Part shown: positions 24,137-31,524 of the stretch, in pieces
Numbering within the stretch: the stretch's first letter is position 1
How the letters are laid out: each line of letters begins with the position of its first letter
DNA from: Aliarcobacter cryaerophilus
GTDB taxonomy: Bacteria > Campylobacterota > Campylobacteria > Campylobacterales > Arcobacteraceae
Length of the DNA: 64,000 nucleotides
Direction of reading: 5' to 3'
Assembly (NCBI RefSeq): GCF_014352935.1
Contig: NZ_CP060694.1
Span: forward strand, 868,001 to 932,000
Position numbers and translations under genes: made by a program
Notes under the pieces: model-generated
The model's input: the letters and a program-made list of their open reading frames with translations, nothing else
Told to the model about the DNA's origin: nothing
The model's database searches: none

Positions 24137-24277
24137 TTGAGATATTTTTTTAAATTCTTTTTTATATATCTGCTTTTGATAGTTGGTCTTTTGTATATTT
24201 TAGCTGATGAAAATATAAATGATTTAAGTGGGAATGATGTTGATTCTACTGTTGAATTTGTATATGAGGAGTTTTAA
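24137..24277 (+). CDS. dltX: DltX-like 46-residue membrane peptide
   Basis: A short gene with a TTG start, preceded by AAGGAAA. It encodes RYFFKFFFIYLLLIVGLLYI (one membrane helix), a short acidic part and the C-terminus VEFVYEEF. DltX peptides of Gram-positive bacteria have this layout and end in a conserved F-x-Y-x-E-F-like motif whose tyrosine region is needed for D-alanylation. The stop overlaps the dltB-like ATG (TAATG). It sits between dltD and dltB, which explains the otherwise empty 150-bp gap. It is too short for routine gene calling. Confidence 0.75.
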   Translation: MRYFFKFFFIYLLLIVGLLYILADENINDLSGNDVDSTVEFVYEEF

Positions 24278-25416
24278 TGTATGATTTTTTTCCTTTTTCA
24301 GGAGTTGGATTTTTTATAATAAGCTTTTCATTTATTCTTTTCTTACATATATTTAAAAATATTTTAAGTAAATTTATCTCATATAAAATGGTTATTTTTA
24401 TAGCTGTTGTTGTTTATATATCTTTTGCTATTCCTGACTCTTATCTGATCTTTTTACTTCTTATTTATACTTATGTTATTTACTATATTTTTGTAAAAAA
24501 CGGTTACAAAGAGACACTTTTTGCAATGATTGTTATAGCCTTTCCTATGATGTTACATAAAATTGATTTAGATAATCCAATGTTTAAAATTATAGGTATT
24601 TCATATATTACATTTAGAACTATTCAAGCAATAGTTGATAGTCATAACTATGGAAAACTATCATTTTTTGAGTTTACATCATTTTTACTATTTCCTACAA
24701 CTCTACTAGCAGGTCCAATAGATAGATCATACAGATTTCAAGAGGATTTACAAAAAGGTTATGAAAATTTAACTTTAGCAAATATATTAAAAGGTTGGGA
24801 AATTTTAGTTGTTGGAGTTTTATTTAAATTTGTTTTTGCAAAGCTTGTTACTATGTATTGGCTTGGAAAAATAGATGAAAATAGTATCTTGTTTTTTGAT
24901 ATGGCAAATAGTGCATATGCATACACAACTTATCTTTTTTTTGATTTTGCTGGGTATAGTGCAATGGCTGTTGGATTAAGTATAATGATGGGTATTTTTG
25001 TTCCAATGAACTTTAATCATCCATATCTTGCACCAAATCCACAAGATTTCTGGAGAAGATTTCATATAACTTTAGGGAGTTGGCTAACTGATTACTTCTT
25101 TAAACCATTATATAAATATCTTCATAATTTTGATTTTCTAAAGAAAAGAAAGTTACTTATACAAAATATTGCAATAACATGTACTTTTTTGCTTATGGGA
25201 GTTTGGAATGGTTTAAATTGGTACTTTATTTTTAGTGGTTTTTTATTTGGAATCTATTCAAGTATTCATAACTCTTATGTTTTGTATGTTAAAAAGGGTG
25301 GATATGACTATTTTTCATTTTTTCCAGATATTATAAGTATAAATTTAAAAAGATTTTTGATGATAAATGCAGCAGTTTTTGCTCTATATTTTTTTAGTGG
25401 AAGGGTTCCTTTATGA
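24277..25416 (+). CDS. dltB: DltB-like MBOAT membrane acyltransferase with an altered active-site motif
   Basis: 379 residues with about ten or more membrane segments. DltB moves the acyl group from the DltC arm across the membrane. The MBOAT segment DFWRRFHITLGSWLTDYFF is present with histidine 263. In the second family motif, normally (M)GxWHGxxW, this protein has LLMGVWNGLNWYF, so the usual histidine is asparagine 311. It may act on another acyl group, use histidine 263 or be weakened. A CDS-level start/stop overlap links it to the DltX-like gene, and it overlaps dltA by 4 bases. Confidence 0.82.
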   Translation: MYDFFPFSGVGFFIISFSFILFLHIFKNILSKFISYKMVIFIAVVVYISFAIPDSYLIFLLLIYTYVIYYIFVKNGYKETLFAMIVIAFPMMLHKIDLDNPMFKIIGISYITFRTIQAIVDSHNYGKLSFFEFTSFLLFPTTLLAGPIDRSYRFQEDLQKGYENLTLANILKGWEILVVGVLFKFVFAKLVTMYWLGKIDENSILFFDMANSAYAYTTYLFFDFAGYSAMAVGLSIMMGIFVPMNFNHPYLAPNPQDFWRRFHITLGSWLTDYFFKPLYKYLHNFDFLKKRKLLIQNIAITCTFLLMGVWNGLNWYFIFSGFLFGIYSSIHNSYVLYVKKGGYDYFSFFPDIISINLKRFLMINAAVFALYFFSGRVPL

Positions 25417-26849
25417 GATTCGATTTTAAACTTTTAGATTTTGTTGAGTGTGAAAAAGATTTTGACAAATTGGCTGTTTGTGGAAGTGACAAAGATTTAA
25501 CGTGGAGTGAGTTAAAAAATGAAGTAGATAGTTTTAAGAAAAAACTTCAAAAATATAATCTTCCAAAAGGGCATCCAGTTCTTATTTATGGACATAAGGA
25601 AGTAGATTTTATTGTAAGTATTATAAGCTGTATGAGTTTAGGGTTTCCATATATTCCTATTGATACAATTTATCCAAAAGATAGAGTTGATAAAATAGCA
25701 AGTATTGTAAAATCTTCTATTAAGATAGATACAATAGAAAATAAAATAGATTTTAATCAAAGCAATATATCTACTTCATATTTATTAAGTGACCCAATAA
25801 TTTATATTATTTTTACATCAGGAAGTACAGGTGAACCAAAAGGGGTTCAAATTACACAAAACTCTATTTTGGATTTTGAAAAGTGGTTAAATAGTGATTT
25901 TGGACTATCAAAAGATAGTGTATTTATGAATCAAGCACTTTTTAGTTTTGATTTATCTGTTTATGAATTAGTTGGTTTTTTATCTTTAGGAGCAACTATT
26001 GTTTTAAATAGTAAAGATACTATAGAAAATCATCTTCTATATTTTGAAAGATTGAAAAAATACTCTTGCGATGTTTGGGTTTCAACGCCATCATTCATTA
26101 GTAAGCTTTTACTTTCATCTGAGTTTGAAGAAAAAAATATAAAAAGTTTAAAAACTTTTCTTTTTTGTGGAGAGGTTTTACCTTCAAACACTGTAAAAAG
26201 AATAAAAAATAGTTTTCCATCTTCTATTGTTTTAAATACATATGGACCAACAGAAGCTACAGTTGCTACAACTTTGATAGAAATCACCTCTGATATTTTA
26301 GAAAAATATTCAAAAAATTTACCAATTGGTTATGTAAAAGAGAATTCAAAGATAAATTTATTAGATATTGATGAGCAAAATATTGGTGAACTTGAGATTG
26401 TTGGAGACAATGTATCTATTGGATATTTTAAAAATGAAGAGTTAAATAAGCAAAAATTTGAGAAAAAATATGAAAAAAGAAGTTTCAGAACAGGAGATTT
26501 CGGTTATTTTGAAGATAATTTACTATTTTTTGCAAATAGAAAAGATGAACTTATAAAACTTCATGGATTTAGAATAGAACTAGGTGAGATAGATAAAGAG
26601 CTTCTTATTGATAAAATGGTAAGTGAATCTATAACAATTCCACTAAAAAGGGGAAATGATGTTGCAAAGATTATCTCTTTTGTTATAGGTTCTAAATCTT
26701 TAGATATTGAAGTTTTAAAGCATAATATCTCAAAAAATCTTCCATACTATATGATTCCATCAGATATTGTTGTGTTAGATAAATTTCCATACAATTCAAA
26801 CCATAAAATTGATAAAAATGAGTTGATAAATATTTATAAAAGTATATAA
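25413..26849 (+). CDS. dltA: DltA-like amino-acid-activating ligase
   Basis: 478 residues, an ANL adenylating enzyme that would activate an amino acid (D-alanine in DltA) with ATP and load it on the DltC-like carrier. Motifs in order: phosphate loop IIFTSGSTGEPKGVQ near 130-145, NTYGPTEATVATT in the middle, RTGDFGYF, DELIKLHGFRIELGEID, and the C-terminal lysine in NSNHKIDKNEL. Size and neighbours favour DltA over a general acyl-CoA ligase. It ends the operon and is followed by a hairpin terminator. Confidence 0.86.
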   Translation: MRFDFKLLDFVECEKDFDKLAVCGSDKDLTWSELKNEVDSFKKKLQKYNLPKGHPVLIYGHKEVDFIVSIISCMSLGFPYIPIDTIYPKDRVDKIASIVKSSIKIDTIENKIDFNQSNISTSYLLSDPIIYIIFTSGSTGEPKGVQITQNSILDFEKWLNSDFGLSKDSVFMNQALFSFDLSVYELVGFLSLGATIVLNSKDTIENHLLYFERLKKYSCDVWVSTPSFISKLLLSSEFEEKNIKSLKTFLFCGEVLPSNTVKRIKNSFPSSIVLNTYGPTEATVATTLIEITSDILEKYSKNLPIGYVKENSKINLLDIDEQNIGELEIVGDNVSIGYFKNEELNKQKFEKKYEKRSFRTGDFGYFEDNLLFFANRKDELIKLHGFRIELGEIDKELLIDKMVSESITIPLKRGNDVAKIISFVIGSKSLDIEVLKHNISKNLPYYMIPSDIVVLDKFPYNSNHKIDKNELINIYKSI

Positions 26850-26874
26850 AACAAAGAGTTTTATCTCTTTGTTT
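26849..26874. terminator. Terminator between dltA and the DUF2325 gene
   Basis: AAACAAAGAG (26849-26858) pairs with CTCTTTGTTT (26865-26874) around a 6-base loop. The stem is bordered by short T or A runs on both strands, so it can serve both convergent genes. Confidence 0.65.
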
Positions 26875-26882
26875 ATATAAAT

Positions 26883-27215
26883 TTACAGTTCTTTATTATA
26901 GCAGTTTGCATAACATTGGCTACAATCTTTGATCCCCATAATTTTTACATATTCATCATATACACAAGATATTGATCTTTTAGCACAAATAAATGGAATA
27001 TTTCTTTTTTTAGCTTCATTTTTATATTTTAGCATTGTATTGTGGTTTAAAAAAGATGTTAGCATAACTATACAATCTGTATCTTGTGGCACTTTTTTCT
27101 TAGGTGCTGAAGATTTCTTTCTTGCATCCCAGTGATTTATAGTTTTTGCTCCAATTTGTGTTAGCATAGAAGATATTTGAGATATTTGGTCTCCGCCAAT
27201 TATTAAAATACTCAT
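26883..27215 (-). CDS. DUF2325 family protein, possibly iron-regulated
   Basis: 110 residues. The N-terminus SILIIGGDQISQISSML and the middle CIVMLTSFLNHNTMLKYKN match the DUF2325 layout. Several cysteines sit in the C-terminal half (FICAKRSISCVYDEY, CSQCYANC), which suggests metal or redox binding. The function of the family is unknown. Two operators resembling Fur boxes lie 15 and 70 bases upstream of the start, so expression may respond to iron. Confidence 0.78.
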   Translation of the reverse strand: MSILIIGGDQISQISSMLTQIGAKTINHWDARKKSSAPKKKVPQDTDCIVMLTSFLNHNTMLKYKNEAKKRNIPFICAKRSISCVYDEYVKIMGIKDCSQCYANCYNKEL

Positions 27216-27229
27216 TATTTCCCTTTATA

Positions 27230-27246
27230 TTGATAATTAATATCAA
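27230..27246. promoter_or_regulatory. Fur-like operator 1
   Basis: TTGATAATTAATATCAA is a near-perfect palindrome close to the Fur consensus half-site TGATAAT. It lies 15 bases upstream of the DUF2325 start. Confidence 0.5.
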
Positions 27247-27284
27247 AATATTAGTGGAATAAAACTTTGATTTTTATTAAAATA

Positions 27285-27299
27285 TGATAATTGATATCA
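27285..27299. promoter_or_regulatory. Fur-like operator 2
   Basis: TGATAATTGATATCA repeats the same half-sites 55 bp further upstream. Two such sites in one promoter region support a shared regulator, Fur or a relative. Confidence 0.5.
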
Positions 27300-27332
27300 A
27301 AAAGAAAAAGATTTTTTAAAAGAGATGTAAAA

Positions 27333-27356
27333 AACAACTAGGCTACGCTAGTTGTT
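27333..27356 (-). terminator. Rho-independent terminator of the lytic transglycosylase-like gene
   Basis: A perfect 9-bp stem AACAACTAG/CTAGTTGTT with a 6-base loop. On the minus strand it is followed by six T. It lies just beyond the stop of the gene ending at 27362. Confidence 0.85.
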
Positions 27357-27361
27357 ATATT

Positions 27362-27859
27362 TTACACGTTGAATTTTTTTAGTTCTTTAATTATTAGAGC
27401 AATCTCTTTTGAGTACTCTTTTGCTTGTTTGCTATTAAATTTATAACCAGCATTGTAGCTTCCCCAAACTTTTGTCCAATCATTTCTATGGATTTTTTGC
27501 CAAAAAGTAAGTTCTTCTATCGCATTTTTTGTAGCAAACTGAAAATCTGAAACCAATTTTGATGCAAAAACATTTCTATTCCAAGTAGTATCTTTTATAT
27601 TTTGTCTACTTAAAACAGTTTTAATATTTGCTTGATAAAGACCAAAATCTTTTGTGTCAAGATTTACCATATACTCACCAAGTTTTGATTCTTTGATTGC
27701 TATTGCCATCAAAGTATAACTAAGTCCAGTATCTTGCCCATGTTTTTTTATCTCTTTTAGTGTCTCTAGTTGCTCGGGCGTTAAGTTTTTTATATCTACA
27801 TTAGATGCAAAAACATTAGAAATAAATAGTAAAATCAGTAATAAAGATTTAAATTTCAA
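27362..27859 (-). CDS. Secreted lytic-transglycosylase-like protein
   Basis: 165 residues. A signal peptide (KFKSLLLILLFISNVFA) is followed by a lysozyme-like domain. IAIKESKLGEYMV holds the catalytic-type glutamate in the ES motif, DFGLYQANIK corresponds to the GLMQ-like motif, and WGSYNAGYKF to the YNAG motif. It probably cleaves peptidoglycan in the periplasm, perhaps during growth or assembly of envelope machines. It is single and has its own terminator. Confidence 0.8.
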   Translation of the reverse strand: MKFKSLLLILLFISNVFASNVDIKNLTPEQLETLKEIKKHGQDTGLSYTLMAIAIKESKLGEYMVNLDTKDFGLYQANIKTVLSRQNIKDTTWNRNVFASKLVSDFQFATKNAIEELTFWQKIHRNDWTKVWGSYNAGYKFNSKQAKEYSKEIALIIKELKKFNV

Positions 27860-28390
27860 TGTTTTCTCCTTTATAAAATTTTTTTAATAGGTATAAATAG
27901 TATTTTAAAATTGTGTAATAATTGTAAAATGAGATTAATTTAATCCAATATCTATATATTTTCTAACTTTTAAAATTTCATCTTTATCAAATTTTGCTTC
28001 TAAAATTGTTTTATTATCATCTTTTATAATATTTCCAAATGGCGATATTATAGCACTTCCTTTTGCCATATTATCGTTTGCACTATTACTTGCAATTACA
28101 AAACTTTGATTAACTAAAGCTAAAGCTTTACTAATAGTTTCATAATGTTCTTTTCTTTTTATTCCCCACATAGCAGGATTTAAAATAATATCAGCACCTT
28201 TTATCTGTTCCCAAAGAGTAGGAAATCTAAGCTCAAAACATATTAAAGTTGCTATTTTTAGACCATTTATATCTATAATTTTTATGTTACTATCTTTTGA
28301 TGGAGTAAAATATTTATCCTCATCTCCTAGAGGAAAAAGTTTTATCTTATCTTGAGTATGGACAATATTTTTATTAAAAAAGATAAATAA

Positions 28391-29953
28391 CTTAACTTTC
28401 GCACGTTAAGTTGATTAAAATTGTAGCTAAATCTCCCTAAAATATTACTGCTATAGGTAATAATATTATCCTTGTTGACATAAAAATAATTTAGTTGTTT
28501 TTCTATGATATTTTTCTATTTTGAACTCTCAATAAATCCCTTAAATAGGTATTTTAGCTATAATATCTATTATATTAAAGGGTAAGAATGCAGATAGAAT
28601 CTAAGATAATAAGCATCATAAACGACAAACTAAAGAATCCAATTTATGAAACATTGCGACTATTAAATATGAAAACGATTTTAACAAAGAGCAATTTTTC
28701 TAAAAAAGAGGGAGTTGCTGTTCATATGGTTGTATTACACTTTGTATATATGCTAGTTATGAATAAAAAAATATCAACTTTTATGGATCAGAGTAATGAT
28801 AGCTTTAAAAAAGATGTCTATTACAGACTACTTGCTAATGCTCACTACAACTGGAGAAAACTATTATCACTTAGTTCTTTAAAGATTTTATCACTGCTTC
28901 ATAAAGTACAAGATGCAAAGCTAGTAAGAGTTCTTATACTTGATGATACTGTTGAAGATAAAGTTGGTAAAAATATAGAGGGAAGTTGTGATAACCTTTG
29001 GAGCAATAAAGCAAAGAGAAAAATCAGAGGTGTAAATGTTGTATCACTAAACTATAGTGATGGTTATTCAAATTTTATGTTGGACTTTGCAATTGCTATG
29101 AATAATTATGCAAGGGTAAAGATAGAAGAGTTTACAAATATTATTGATCATCGAACCAATGCACATAAGCGAAGATTGGAAAGCTTAAAAGGGAAATCAC
29201 AAATTGCTATAGAGATGATTAAAAGAGCAGTAGCTAGTGGTATATATGCAGATTATCTGCTTGTGGATAGTTGGTATTCTAAACCTGTGTTTATAGAAAC
29301 AATGAATGAGCTAGGATTGCAAGTTATTTCAAGAATGGTAAACAATGATAGAATCTGGAACTTCACAGGGGAGAAAAAAACTCTTGATGGTATCTATAAC
29401 AAGTTTAAAAAGCTTAAAACTATTAAGATGGGTCAATATGGCAAAAAGATAAAGTTTGAATACTTCGGGGTCATAGTTGAACATAAAAAAGCAGGAAAAT
29501 TAAAAATTGTTTTTATAAAAACCAAAGAGAATCTCATCCCTATTGTATCTACAAACTTAGACTTGAGTGATGAAGAAATTATCGATATTTACAAACGACG
29601 ATGGGATATAGAACAAGGGTATAAAGAACTTCGTGAACACTTTGGGTTTGGTAAAGAAGAAAATCGAATTTATGAAGCACTTATTGCTCGCATAACACTC
29701 TCATTTTTTACATACAATGTTGTTAGCTATATAAATCGTATCAGTAATGAACCAAAAACTATTGGTGGATTGTTTAAAGATCTAGAATGTGAACTTCACA
29801 CCTTGGCAATTGCTATGCAAGCATTTTTAGCTATTTTAGATGAGATTGCAAAAATTGAAGAAGTTGTCAATAGAAATGAGGATTTTACAGCAATAATCGA
29901 TCTATTAAGAGATGTGACTGGAAAACTACTTGGTTTTAGGTGCGAAAGTTAAG
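28391..29953 (+). mobile_element. IS4-type insertion sequence inside the nitrilase gene
   Basis: The ends are inverted repeats CTTAACTTTCGCAC (28391-28404) and its complement (29940-29953). The flanks carry a 7-bp direct duplication TAAATAA (28384-28390, 29954-29960). A 15-bp repeat with a 5-bp duplication AAATA is an equally valid reading. The only gene is the transposase. The left end also has a GTTAAG that can fold back on CTTAAC. Confidence 0.92.
28588..29952 (+). CDS. IS4-family-like DDE transposase
   Basis: 454 residues. The DDE residues are visible in VLILDDTVEDK (first Asp, about residue 119), YLLVDSWYSKP (second Asp) and YKRRWDIEQGYKELREHFG, which gives the Y-2-R-3-E-6-R/K signature of IS4-type enzymes with its glutamate. 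The stop codon lies inside the right inverted repeat. The gene looks intact, so the element may still move. The exact IS subgroup is not determined. Confidence 0.9.
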   Translation: MQIESKIISIINDKLKNPIYETLRLLNMKTILTKSNFSKKEGVAVHMVVLHFVYMLVMNKKISTFMDQSNDSFKKDVYYRLLANAHYNWRKLLSLSSLKILSLLHKVQDAKLVRVLILDDTVEDKVGKNIEGSCDNLWSNKAKRKIRGVNVVSLNYSDGYSNFMLDFAIAMNNYARVKIEEFTNIIDHRTNAHKRRLESLKGKSQIAIEMIKRAVASGIYADYLLVDSWYSKPVFIETMNELGLQVISRMVNNDRIWNFTGEKKTLDGIYNKFKKLKTIKMGQYGKKIKFEYFGVIVEHKKAGKLKIVFIKTKENLIPIVSTNLDLSDEEIIDIYKRRWDIEQGYKELREHFGFGKEENRIYEALIARITLSFFTYNVVSYINRISNEPKTIGGLFKDLECELHTLAIAMQAFLAILDEIAKIEEVVNRNEDFTAIIDLLRDVTGKLLGFRCES

Positions 29954-30217
29954 TAAATAATCTATTGTAAAATTTATCATCTTCTTTTATAATTGTTGTA
30001 ATTGCTATAATTTTATTTTCTGAAAGCTCTTTTATCTCATCTATTGCTTTTATTGAAAAAATACTAGCTTCTTCCATCTTATCATATGCAAAACCTACAA
30101 GTGCTAATTCAGGTGCTAAAATTAGTGACTCATTTTTACAAGAGATAATTAAATTTTTCAAATTTTCAAGATTTGTTTCAAAGTTTTCACAAGTTTTCAT
30201 TTGAAGAGATATTAAGT

Positions 30218-30733
30218 TCATTTTTCTCCTTTTTCTAAATTTAGTAGATACTCTTTTATCCAAATTCCACCAGTGTAACCACCTATATTTCCATTATTTG
30301 CTATTACTCTATGGCAGGGTACAATTATACTTAAATTATTTTTACCATTTGCATTTGCAACAGCCCTATATGCTTTTTCATTTCCAATATTTTTTGCTTC
30401 TTCTTTGTAGCTAATAGTTTGTCCATACTCTATTTTTTGTAAAGCTTCCCAACATTTTATTTGAAAAGGAGTTCCTATTAGCCTAATTGGAATTGTAAAA
30501 TTATCTCTTTGATTTTTAAAATACTCATCTAACTCTATTTTTAATTTTTGAAATTTACTATCATCTTCTACAATATTTGAAGCTTTTAATATTTTTTTGA
30601 AGCTCTTTAGTTTTTTATTACAAAACTCTTTTTCAAAAGGTACAAAGAGTATTAGTTCCTCTTGAAAAATAGCTGCAAACATTATAAGTTTTTGAGTTTG
30701 AATAGTTGTTGTATAAATGGTGTAATCTTTCAT
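30218..30733 (-). CDS. ogt: Methylated-DNA-[protein]-cysteine S-methyltransferase (Ogt/MGMT)
   Basis: 171 residues. It repairs O6-methylguanine by moving the methyl group to its own cysteine in the motif IVPCHRVIANNGNIGGYTGG. The DNA-binding helix-turn-helix is in GTPFQIKCWEALQKIEYGQT followed by YRAVANANGKNNL. It overlaps the start of the nitrilase gene by 4 bases (ATGA), which shows the original two-gene transcript. Confidence 0.93.
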   Translation of the reverse strand: MKDYTIYTTTIQTQKLIMFAAIFQEELILFVPFEKEFCNKKLKSFKKILKASNIVEDDSKFQKLKIELDEYFKNQRDNFTIPIRLIGTPFQIKCWEALQKIEYGQTISYKEEAKNIGNEKAYRAVANANGKNNLSIIVPCHRVIANNGNIGGYTGGIWIKEYLLNLEKGEK

Positions 30734-30869
30734 ATTATGAATTGTAACATAATCATATAGAAGATTTAGTTTTCAATAATAAAAAATAAAAATGGATTCT
30801 CTTTTTTTGTATATAGTAAATTTATCTGTATAGATGTATAATTTTGCTAATTTATGATGAGGAAAATAT

Positions 30870-31487
30870 ATGAAAAAAATTGCATTTGTAATTTTATTGT
30901 TTAGTGTTTGTAATTTGTTTGCTCAAAATAACAGATATGATATAAAATCTGGTATTGTTGAATATGATATTTTAGGAACTACAAATTCAAAAGATCATAC
31001 TTTTACTGGAAGTAGTATTTTGTATTTCAAAGATTTTGGTAATTTAGAGTTATTTGATGAGATTATTACTCAAAAAAGAGGTTCTATAGTGGAAGAGGAG
31101 AGAAATACGTATAAAATTTCAAAAGGTAAAATCTATACAGCAGATTTTAATGATGAGATAATTTATTCTCAAGATTTAAGTGTTGATGATGAAAATCCTA
31201 TTGCAAATACAAAAAATAGAGAAGCATTTAAAGAGATGGGTGCAAAATTTTTGGGTAATGAGAATATTTTAGGATATAAGTGCGATATTTGGGAGTTAGG
31301 TGAGTATAAAATTTGGGTTTATAATAGTGTTCCTCTAAAGCAAATTAGTAAATCTTTAGGTGTTGAGCAAATGCAAATTGCTAAAAATGCAAACTTTAAT
31401 ATAGATATAAAAGATAATAAATTTAAACTACCAAATTTTCCGGTAAAAGCTATAGATGTGATTATAGGAGAGGGTGAAGAAGAATAA
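30870..31487 (+). CDS. Secreted hypothetical protein, DUF4412-like
   Basis: 205 residues with a signal peptide (KKIAFVILLFSVCNLFA). The mature part is rich in beta strands, with SGIVEYDILGTTNSKDHTF early and NENILGYKCDIWELGEYKIW later. The latter resembles the central pattern of periplasmic DUF4412-type proteins. I do not know a function. It is transcribed alone from a TATAAT at 30837-30842 and ends at a strong hairpin. Confidence 0.7.
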   Translation: MKKIAFVILLFSVCNLFAQNNRYDIKSGIVEYDILGTTNSKDHTFTGSSILYFKDFGNLELFDEIITQKRGSIVEEERNTYKISKGKIYTADFNDEIIYSQDLSVDDENPIANTKNREAFKEMGAKFLGNENILGYKCDIWELGEYKIWVYNSVPLKQISKSLGVEQMQIAKNANFNIDIKDNKFKLPNFPVKAIDVIIGEGEEE

Positions 31488-31490
31488 AAG

Positions 31491-31524
31491 TAGATTGAAG
31501 AATTTTCTTCAATCTATTTTTTTT
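31491..31524. terminator. Strong bidirectional terminator
   Basis: TAGATTGAAGAA (31491-31502) pairs with TTCTTCAATCTA (31505-31516), followed by eight T on the plus strand. It serves the 30870 gene and the convergent GH17 gene whose stop is at 31523. Confidence 0.85.

Larger units (their letters stand above)
27935..30221 (-). pseudogene. Carbon-nitrogen hydrolase (nitrilase family) split by an insertion sequence
   Basis: The N-terminal part (30221 to about 29954, NLISLQMKTCENF, catalytic glutamate in LILAPELALVGFAYD) and the C-terminal part (about 28383 to 27935, lysine in HTQDKIKLFPLGDE, cysteine in ATLICFELRFPT) are separated by an insertion sequence. Removing the insertion and one copy of the 7-bp duplication restores one frame of 238 residues reading NRLFIFFNKNIVHTQ across the joint. 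All three catalytic residues (Glu, Lys, Cys) are otherwise intact, so the disruption looks recent. The original start ATG 30221 overlaps the stop of the methyltransferase gene upstream. Confidence 0.9.

Noticed and set aside
28588-29952. The IS ends as a larger composite transposon
   Set aside because: Only one transposase and one pair of inverted repeats are present, with a simple target duplication.
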